Shown in pieces: positions 58,041-64,000 of a stretch of DNA of 64,000 bases. The notes beneath the pieces were generated by a model. It was not told the origin of the DNA. It saw nothing but the letters and a program-made list of their open reading frames with translations, and ran no database searches. Within the stretch, counting starts at the first letter, position 1. Every line of letters begins with the position of its first letter. Position numbers and translations under genes: made by a program. This DNA is from Zhengella sp020637775 (GTDB lineage Bacteria; Pseudomonadota; Alphaproteobacteria; Rhizobiales; Rhizobiaceae), in assembly GCF_041397485.1 (NCBI RefSeq), contig NZ_JAWKWO010000004.1, positions 434,001 through 498,000 of the forward strand. The letters run 5' to 3'.

Positions 58041-59717
58041 ATGCGCAAGGCGAAGAACATCCTTTTCATCATGTTCGACCAACTGCGCTGGGATTACCTC
58101 TCATGCTACGGCCACCCGCATCTGCACACGCCGAATATCGACCGGCTGGCCGCGCGCGGCATGCGCTTCAACCGTGCCTTCATCCAGTCGCCGCTCTGCG
58201 GTCCGTCGCGCATGTCCACCTATACCGGGCGCTATGTGAACAGCCACGGCGCGGCCTGGAACAATGCGCCGCTGAAGGTCGGCGAGCGCACCATGGGCGA
58301 TTATCTGCGCGACGCGGGCATGGATTGCTGGCTCGTCGGCAAGACCCACATGGCTGCCGATGCTGAAGGCATGCGCCGCCTGGGCCTGGCACCCGACAGC
58401 GTGATCGGCGCGCGGGTGGCCGAATGCGGCTTCGATGTCTTCGAGCGCGACGACGGCATGCGCCCGCAGGGGCCTGACGGCTTCTACGACGAGGGCGGCG
58501 CGCTGAAATACAATGAATACCTTCGCGCCCGCGGCTATGACAGCGACAACCCCTGGCACGACTTCGCCAATTCGGGCATCGATGACGAGGGCAACGTGCT
58601 CTCCGGCTGGTTCCTGAAGAATGCCGACGAACCCGCCAACATCGCCGGGGAGGACAGCGAAACGCCCTATCTCACGCGGCGCGGCATGGCGTTCATGGAG
58701 GCGCAGGGTGACAGGCCCTGGTGCTGCCACCTCTCCTACATCAAGCCGCACTGGCCCTATATCGTGCCGGCGCCCTATCACGCCATGTACGGACCGGAGC
58801 TTTTCCTCCCGCCGGTGCGCAGCCAGGCGGAGTTCGACAACGCCCATCCGGTCTTCAAGGGCTTCATGAACGCACCCGTCGGCCGCGCCTTTGCCCGCGA
58901 TGACGTGCGAGAGAAGGTGCTGCGCGCCTATATGGGCCTCATCAAGCAGTGCGACGACCAGATGGGCGTGCTCTTCGACTGGCTGGAAAAGACCGGGCGC
59001 ATGAAAGACACGATGATCGTCGTGACCTCCGACCATGGCGACTTCCTCGGCGATCACTGGCTGGGCGAAAAGACCTTCTTTCACGATGCCTCGGTGAAGG
59101 TGCCGCTGATCGTTTACGACCCCTCGCCTGAGGCGGACGCCACGCGCGGCATGGTCTGCGATCAGCTTGTCGAGTGCATCGATCTCGTACCGACCTTCCT
59201 GGAAGTCGCCGGCGGCGATCCTTCCGCCGTCGATCACATTCTTGAGGGCCGCTCGCTGGTCCCGCTTCTCCATGGCCGGCAGGAAGGCCCGTTGCGCGAC
59301 CATGTGATCTGCGAATTCGATTATTCGACAACGCCGCTGGCCGACCGGCTGGAACTCGGCGCGACCGAGGCCCGCATGGTCATGGTCGCTGACCGCCAGT
59401 GGAAGATGATCCATTTCGAGGGCGGCTTCCGCCCCATGCTGTTCGATCTGGAAAACGACCCGGATGAACTGGTCGACCTTGGCGAAAGCGCGCAACACCG
59501 CCCGGTCATCGACCGGTTGTACGACGCACTTTTTGCCTGGGCGCGCCGGCCATCCCAGCGCACCACGGTACCCAATTCGAAAGTGCTGGCAACCCGCAAG
59601 AAGCCGGGCGGCAAGGGCGTGATGATCGGCGTCGTCGACGAGGCGGATGCAGACCCCGCCCAGACCATCCACTATGTCGGACGCAAGGCGCCCGACAAGC
59701 GCCGGCTCGACGATTAG
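58041..59717 (+). CDS. Sulfatase / phosphonate monoester hydrolase-like enzyme
   Basis: 558 residues, alkaline-phosphatase superfamily. Modified-Cys motif PLCGPSRMSTYTGR (C53 becomes formylglycine), metal-binding D13 (IMFDQLRWD) and TSDHGDFLGDH with a later Lys in LGEKTFF. The segments APYHAMYGPE and YMGLIKQCDDQMG match phosphonate monoester hydrolases of rhizobia, promiscuous enzymes acting on phosphate/phosphonate diesters and sulfate esters; choline-sulfatase-like specificity is possible. Start is the ATG at 58041 (GGGGGACGAAACCAG upstream) and not the one at 58011, where AAGGAGC lies too close. Needs a formylglycine-generating enzyme from elsewhere. Confidence 0.88.
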   Translation: MRKAKNILFIMFDQLRWDYLSCYGHPHLHTPNIDRLAARGMRFNRAFIQSPLCGPSRMSTYTGRYVNSHGAAWNNAPLKVGERTMGDYLRDAGMDCWLVGKTHMAADAEGMRRLGLAPDSVIGARVAECGFDVFERDDGMRPQGPDGFYDEGGALKYNEYLRARGYDSDNPWHDFANSGIDDEGNVLSGWFLKNADEPANIAGEDSETPYLTRRGMAFMEAQGDRPWCCHLSYIKPHWPYIVPAPYHAMYGPELFLPPVRSQAEFDNAHPVFKGFMNAPVGRAFARDDVREKVLRAYMGLIKQCDDQMGVLFDWLEKTGRMKDTMIVVTSDHGDFLGDHWLGEKTFFHDASVKVPLIVYDPSPEADATRGMVCDQLVECIDLVPTFLEVAGGDPSAVDHILEGRSLVPLLHGRQEGPLRDHVICEFDYSTTPLADRLELGATEARMVMVADRQWKMIHFEGGFRPMLFDLENDPDELVDLGESAQHRPVIDRLYDALFAWARRPSQRTTVPNSKVLATRKKPGGKGVMIGVVDEADADPAQTIHYVGRKAPDKRRLDD

Positions 59718-61111
59718 GCCGAACGCGCCGCCGAAGCCCCGGCCAGCCAGCCGAAACCGATGGCGGTGAGCAACCCGTTGCCCGACAGGTAGCCGGAGAC
59801 ATCCGGCCCGGAAACGCCGCAGGCCGCGCCGCCACCGGCAAACAGGTTGGCAAAGGCCGATCCGCCGGCCCTGAGCACCCGGGCTTCATCGTCGATGACC
59901 AGCCCGCCTTGCGTATGGAACAGTGCGCCGGTCACCTTCACCGCGAAAAAGGGCGGCTCCAGAGCCGGTTTGCCCATGAAGTCGCGACCGAAGGCATCCG
60001 TGCCTTCGCCGGCCTGCAATGCCGCGACCGTCGTCAATGTTTCGGCGAGACCGGCTTCCGGCAATCCCGTCGCCGCGGCAAGGTCCGCAACGCTGGCCCC
60101 CTGCCGGATCGCGCCGGCCGCCACGGCATCGCGATAGTCCGGAAAGGACAGCGCGAAATCGTGGATACGCCGGTCATAGATGTTCCAGGCAAGACCGTCC
60201 GGCTGGCCCAGCACATGCACCGCCTGTTCCGAATAGCCGCCATGCTCGTTGGAAAAGCGCTGGCCCTCGCGGTTCACCTGGACGCCGCCCTCCATCATCA
60301 GCGCCCACGTGATGAGGATGCCATGCGGATGGGCCAGCGACCCGTGCCCCTGGTAGCCCGACAGATGGTCGGCCAGCGCGCCCAGTTCTTCGCCCCACAG
60401 GACCGCATCGCCCGTATTGCCGGCATGGCCGTAATAGAGGCCGGAGGCGATTTCCGGGATGTGCCGCGCCACGAGGTCGCGATTGCCGCCATAGCCGTTG
60501 CAGGCCAGCACCAGCGCGCCGCAGCCGATCACCTCGCGCGCGCCATCGGGTCGCGCGATCCCGACCGCGGCGATCCGGTCGCCGTCCATGTAGAGCTGTT
60601 CGGCGCGCGCATCGGTCACGACCGGGATCTCCGCCGTTTCCGCGGCCGCCAGCAGACGCGCCTCCAGCGCCGCGCCGGTCTTTTCGGGCACGGCATGCAT
60701 GCGATGGCGCGAATGGCCGGGATAGAGAAAATCGTCGAGCACGATCCATTCGATTCCGGCATGGTCGCTGAGCCATTCCAGCGCCGGACCGATGCTGACC
60801 GACGCCAGCCGCGCCAGGTCCGCGCGCGATGAGCCCTTGGACTTGGCCATGATGTCGGCGAGAAACAGGTCGGGCGTATCGTCCGCGATCCCGGCGGCGC
60901 GCTGGAACCGCGTGGCCGGTGCCGGCACGAAGCCTGATGACATCGACGTGGATCCGCTGGGCGAGGAATCGCGTTCCAGAACCAGCACATCCGCACCCGC
61001 CGCGCGTGCCCGCAATGCCGCCGTCAGGCCACAGGCGCCCGCGCCGATGATGACCACCTGCGCCTCCCCATCCACGCGATCCGGCTTGGCCGGAATGACA
61101 CGGCCGGCCAT
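59714..61111 (-). CDS. FAD-dependent oxidoreductase (fumarate reductase/tricarballylate dehydrogenase type)
   Basis: 465 residues, FAD_binding_2 family: VVIIGAGACGLTAALRARAAG, LERDSSPSGSTSMSSGF, VLACNGYGGNRDLV, and the C-terminal FAD segment NLFAGGGAACGVSG. Members include 3-oxosteroid dehydrogenases, tricarballylate dehydrogenase and fumarate reductase-like proteins; the haem-binding part of true fumarate reductases is missing. Last gene of the hydantoinase operon, one base after the amidohydrolase. Its stop overlaps the stop of the convergent sulfatase gene by four bases. Confidence 0.87.
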   Translation of the reverse strand: MAGRVIPAKPDRVDGEAQVVIIGAGACGLTAALRARAAGADVLVLERDSSPSGSTSMSSGFVPAPATRFQRAAGIADDTPDLFLADIMAKSKGSSRADLARLASVSIGPALEWLSDHAGIEWIVLDDFLYPGHSRHRMHAVPEKTGAALEARLLAAAETAEIPVVTDARAEQLYMDGDRIAAVGIARPDGAREVIGCGALVLACNGYGGNRDLVARHIPEIASGLYYGHAGNTGDAVLWGEELGALADHLSGYQGHGSLAHPHGILITWALMMEGGVQVNREGQRFSNEHGGYSEQAVHVLGQPDGLAWNIYDRRIHDFALSFPDYRDAVAAGAIRQGASVADLAAATGLPEAGLAETLTTVAALQAGEGTDAFGRDFMGKPALEPPFFAVKVTGALFHTQGGLVIDDEARVLRAGGSAFANLFAGGGAACGVSGPDVSGYLSGNGLLTAIGFGWLAGASAARSA

Positions 61112-61112
61112 C

Positions 61113-61727
61113 TCACGCGCCCCGCAACATGGCTTCCGCCTCGCCGCAGGTCATCGGCGTGGCGATGGTCGACAGGTCGGCAATCGCCGTGTCATGCACG
61201 CTCTGGCGAAACGCCGCGCAGCCGTCGGTAAGCAGGATCGTGCGGAAATCGCGCACATGCGCATCGCGCAGCGTCGAGGCCACCCCGCCATTGGTGACGA
61301 TACCGCAGATCATCAGCGTCTCGATACCTGCCTTGCGCAGCACGAACTCCATCCGCGTCATGTAAAAGGCCGAATAGGCAACCTTTTCCACCGTCAGGTC
61401 CGCCGGTTGCAGCGCATCGACCAATTGGTGCCCCCAGGCGCCGGGCGCGAAATCGCCTTTGCGCAGAAAGGGTCGCAAGGCTTTCAGATGCGGCGAGATG
61501 AACGGCTCGCCACCCTTGCCGGGCACCAGCGTGAACTGCGTCGAGATGACCCAGCCACCGGCCGCCCTGAGCGCGTCCGCCACCGGCTTCACCCGCGCAG
61601 GCAGGGCCGCAATCGCGCCGCTGGACTGCCCGCCACGCGCATAGGCGCCGTCCGGGTGCAGGAAGTCGTTTTGCAGGTCGACGATGAGAAGGCCCGTGCG
61701 GGCCGGGTCGAGCGGAGCATCAGCCAT
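61113..61727 (-). CDS. Isochorismatase-fold cysteine hydrolase
   Basis: 204 residues with the catalytic triad D17 (IVDLQNDF), K115 (VEKVAYSAF) and C141 (ICGIVTNGGV). This fold includes N-carbamoylsarcosine amidase, ureidoacrylate and biuret/maleamate amidohydrolases. Its eight-base overlap with hyuA points to hydrolysis of an N-carbamoyl or amide product formed by the hydantoinase-type enzyme next to it. Substrate inferred from context. Confidence 0.88.
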   Translation of the reverse strand: MADAPLDPARTGLLIVDLQNDFLHPDGAYARGGQSSGAIAALPARVKPVADALRAAGGWVISTQFTLVPGKGGEPFISPHLKALRPFLRKGDFAPGAWGHQLVDALQPADLTVEKVAYSAFYMTRMEFVLRKAGIETLMICGIVTNGGVASTLRDAHVRDFRTILLTDGCAAFRQSVHDTAIADLSTIATPMTCGEAEAMLRGA

Positions 61728-63780
61728 GGCCGGCCTCCATGCGCCGGATCACCAGGTTGCCGAACCGGTCGACTTCGGCCGCCAGCCCCGGATCGACGAA
61801 GATGGTCGTATCGGCCTGCTCCATGAGGGCCGGTCCGGCGATGCGCTCGCCCACCGCCAGGTCGAGGCGCTCATAGACGCCCGCCTCATGTGCCGCGCCG
61901 TCGCACCAGACTGTCCGCGTGCCGGTGCGGCAGGCATCAGCCGGCTTGCCGCCGGACGGTGCGAAGACGGCCATGTCGAGACCGGGCCTGCGGCCGATCA
62001 CCGCGACGCGGTAATTCATCACCCGCATGGGAATGCCGTCGAGAAGGCGGCCATAGGCTGCCCGGTAGGCCCTCTCGAAGGCGGTGCGGATGGCATCGCC
62101 GGTCAGGCCCGCCCCGGCGCCATCCAGCGTCACGGAGACCGTGTGCGTCTGGCCGAGGTAGAGCATGTCCAGTTCATACACGGTGCCGATGGCGGCGAAG
62201 GCAATGCCGGAAGCCTCCAGCACGGAGCGGATCGCGCCGGCCTCCGTCTCCATCTCGCCGCCCAGCGTGCCCGCGTCGATCTGGTCGAGCAGGCGGTTGA
62301 CGGTCTGCACCCGGTCATGGCGCATGTCCGCCACCACGCAGCCCAGCGCCGAGGTGACGCCGGGAAAGCGCGGTACCAGCGCCGAGCCGAGTCCCACTTC
62401 CTTGATAAGCGCACCGGTATGCAAAGCGCCGCCGCCACCGAACGGCATGGCCGCGAAGCGGGCGGGATCGTGCCCTTTCTCGATGGACACGAGCCGGATT
62501 GCACCCGCCATTTTCGCGTTCGCAAGTTTCAGGATCGCTTCCGCTGCGTCTTCGATGGAAAGGCCCAGAGGCTCCGCCACCACGCGGGCAATCGCCGCGC
62601 GCGCGGCCTCCACGTCGAGGCGGTCCAGCTTGCCGCCGATCGGCCGCGCGGCGTTGATGCGGCCGAGCACCAGGTTGGCATCTGTCACCGTCGGCCGGTC
62701 ATTGCCAAGGCCGTAGCAGACCGGCCCCGGATCGGAACCGGCCGATTCCGGCCCCACCTGCAGAAGCCCGCTCTTGTCCACAGAGGCGATGGACCCGCCA
62801 CCCGCGCCGATGGTGGTGATCTCGATCATGGGCGTGCGAACCACCATGCCGAAATCGATGGCCGTCTGCGCCGCCAGCGCCGCTTCGCCGCCCGCCACAA
62901 GCGACACATCGAACGACGTGCCGCCCATGTCGCAGGTGATGATGTTGTCGAAGCCGGCGGCGCTCGCGATGGCCGTCGCCGCGATCACGCCCGCTGCCGG
63001 GCCGGAAAGCGCGGTGCGGACGGGATAGCGCTTGGCCGTGTCCACCGACATGACGCCGCCGTTTGATTGCACGATCAGAACGTCGCCGCCGAAGCCGCGG
63101 TCGCGCAAGCCGGTTTCCAGCCGGTCGAGATAGGACGACACGACCGGTTGCAGATAGGCGTTCAGCGTGGCCGTCGACAGCCGCTCGAACTCGCGGATTT
63201 CGGGAAGGATCTCGGTCGCCGCCGTCACATGGGCGTTCGGCCAGACCGAGCGGACGGCTTCCACCGCAACGCGCTCGTTGGCGTCATTGGCATAGCCGTT
63301 GATGAAGAACACGCAGGCCGCCTCGCAGCCGGCATCGCGCAGCGCCATCGCCTGCGCCTTGACCGCTTCCGGGTCGACGGCGAGCCGCACCGTGCCATCG
63401 GCCAGCACACGCTCGTCCACCTCCACCCGGTCGGGCCGCTCCACCACCGGCTCGAAGGCACCTTTCAGCCCCCATGTGGTCGGCCGGTCGCGGCGGCGCA
63501 TCTCCAGCACGTCGCGAAAGCCCGTCGTGGTGATGATGCCCGTGCGCGCGCCCTTGCGTTCCAGCAACGCATTCGTGCCCACCGTCGTGCCATGCACCAC
63601 GGTGCCGATGGCGCCGAAATCCGCCACCAGCCCGCCAATGCCCTCGACGAAGCCTTTCGACTGGTCGCCCCGCGTCGAGGGCACCTTGCCGGTCCTGACC
63701 GTGCCCGACGCCTCGTCGAGCACGAAAATATCGGTGAACGTGCCGCCCACATCCACGCCGATGACGATACGCCCGCTCAT
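61720..63780 (-). CDS. hyuA: Hydantoinase/5-oxoprolinase alpha subunit (HyuA-like)
   Basis: 686 residues with the HyuA ATP-binding fold: GVDVGGTFTDIFV, VVHGTTVGTNALLERKGA, TCDMGGTSFDVSLV, ITTIGAGGGSIA and PFGGGGALHTG. With HyuB it hydrolyses hydantoins, 5-oxoproline, N-methylhydantoin, acetone or acetophenone derivatives with ATP. Length is typical. Its start overlaps hyuB by four bases and its stop overlaps the amidohydrolase gene by eight. Confidence 0.92.
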   Translation of the reverse strand: MSGRIVIGVDVGGTFTDIFVLDEASGTVRTGKVPSTRGDQSKGFVEGIGGLVADFGAIGTVVHGTTVGTNALLERKGARTGIITTTGFRDVLEMRRRDRPTTWGLKGAFEPVVERPDRVEVDERVLADGTVRLAVDPEAVKAQAMALRDAGCEAACVFFINGYANDANERVAVEAVRSVWPNAHVTAATEILPEIREFERLSTATLNAYLQPVVSSYLDRLETGLRDRGFGGDVLIVQSNGGVMSVDTAKRYPVRTALSGPAAGVIAATAIASAAGFDNIITCDMGGTSFDVSLVAGGEAALAAQTAIDFGMVVRTPMIEITTIGAGGGSIASVDKSGLLQVGPESAGSDPGPVCYGLGNDRPTVTDANLVLGRINAARPIGGKLDRLDVEAARAAIARVVAEPLGLSIEDAAEAILKLANAKMAGAIRLVSIEKGHDPARFAAMPFGGGGALHTGALIKEVGLGSALVPRFPGVTSALGCVVADMRHDRVQTVNRLLDQIDAGTLGGEMETEAGAIRSVLEASGIAFAAIGTVYELDMLYLGQTHTVSVTLDGAGAGLTGDAIRTAFERAYRAAYGRLLDGIPMRVMNYRVAVIGRRPGLDMAVFAPSGGKPADACRTGTRTVWCDGAAHEAGVYERLDLAVGERIAGPALMEQADTTIFVDPGLAAEVDRFGNLVIRRMEAGHG

Positions 63781-64000
63781 TCGCCGGCCTCCCCTTTGCC
63801 GGCCGAATAGCCGTAATCGCGCGCGGCCGCATCCGCGCTCACATAGCCAAGCCGGATGTCCCGCGCGATGGCCCCCGATGGCCGCTTGGCCGGATCGCCA
63901 TGCCCGCCGCCGCCTGGCGTTTCGAGGCGCACGGTCTGGCCCTGCTTCAGCTTGATGCCGATCATCTTGGACACCATGGGCGGCTGATGCGTCCCGTCAT
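63777..64000 (-). CDS. hyuB: Hydantoinase/5-oxoprolinase beta subunit (HyuB-like), C-terminal fragment
   Basis: Only the last 74 codons lie in the window; the start is beyond the right edge. The C-terminal hallmark ETPGGGGHGDP of hydantoinase B is present, followed by RDIRLGYVSADAAARDYGY. The ATG at 63977 is internal: the coding frame continues upstream as DGTHQPP. Stop overlaps the hyuA start (ATGA). Confidence 0.9.
   Translation of the reverse strand, partial: DGTHQPPMVSKMIGIKLKQGQTVRLETPGGGGHGDPAKRPSGAIARDIRLGYVSADAAARDYGYSAGKGEAGE

Overview
The window reads as a chromosomal, catabolism-rich segment of a GC-rich alphaproteobacterium, most likely order Hyphomicrobiales (Rhizobiales). Supporting markers are a RirA iron regulator with Cys91/Cys99/Cys105, a Brucella-type RibH2 lumazine synthase behind an FMN riboswitch, an erythritol-type eryR-eryH-eryI plus eryB-eryC locus, an allantoinase/OHCU decarboxylase fusion and a TAXI-type TRAP transporter. 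No rRNA, tRNA, insertion sequence, phage gene or CRISPR array is visible. Coding density is high and most genes sit in tightly overlapped operons.

Layout. 1-5.3 kb: purine/ureide catabolism, with xdhA and hiuH leftward and puuE-uraD, allE, allA and a nucleobase/nucleoside deaminase rightward. 5.3-10.1 kb: a leftward branched-chain-amino-acid-type ABC importer headed by a stand-alone Lrp/AsnC ligand-binding protein. 10.3-14.3 kb: alpha/beta hydrolase, PEP mutase/isocitrate lyase-family enzyme, class I aminotransferase, ChaN-like protein. 14.3-21.4 kb: a leftward operon of TAXI receptor, fused TRAP permease, universal stress protein, class III aminotransferase, beta-keto acid cleavage enzyme (BKACE) and a NarL-type response regulator. 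21.6-24.4 kb: gentisate dioxygenase, fumarylpyruvate-type hydrolase, glucokinase. 24.5-31.4 kb: rirA, divergent from an iron-linked cluster (imelysin, outer-membrane barrel, di-haem oxidoreductase, second imelysin, DUF1513).

31.4-49.3 kb is the most unusual part: a 20-gene divergent catabolic supercluster. Leftward are 14 overlapping genes: an NMT1-type ABC importer, two flavoprotein monooxygenases, a cupin, two SDRs, an alpha/beta hydrolase, an IclR regulator, a type I extradiol dioxygenase, a ThDP enzyme, an aspartate-dehydrogenase-like protein and an aldehyde dehydrogenase. Rightward are two tiny genes, a Rieske oxygenase, a RidA protein, its reductase and a second IclR regulator. The 312-bp divergent spacer carries two perfect 6-4-6 palindromes that look like IclR operators. 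The set predicts uptake, hydroxylation, ring cleavage and imine/amine processing of an unidentified, probably nitrogen-containing, aromatic or heteroaromatic compound.

49.4-56.0 kb: a tetritol-phosphate (erythritol-like) locus without a visible kinase but with an iron-type alcohol dehydrogenase and a fructose-6-phosphate-aldolase-like protein. 56.1-57.8 kb: ribH2 with its FMN riboswitch, and purU. 58.0-64 kb: a sulfatase/phosphonate-monoester-hydrolase-like enzyme, then a leftward operon of hydantoinase B (cut by the right edge), hydantoinase A, an isochorismatase-fold amidohydrolase and an FAD-dependent oxidoreductase.
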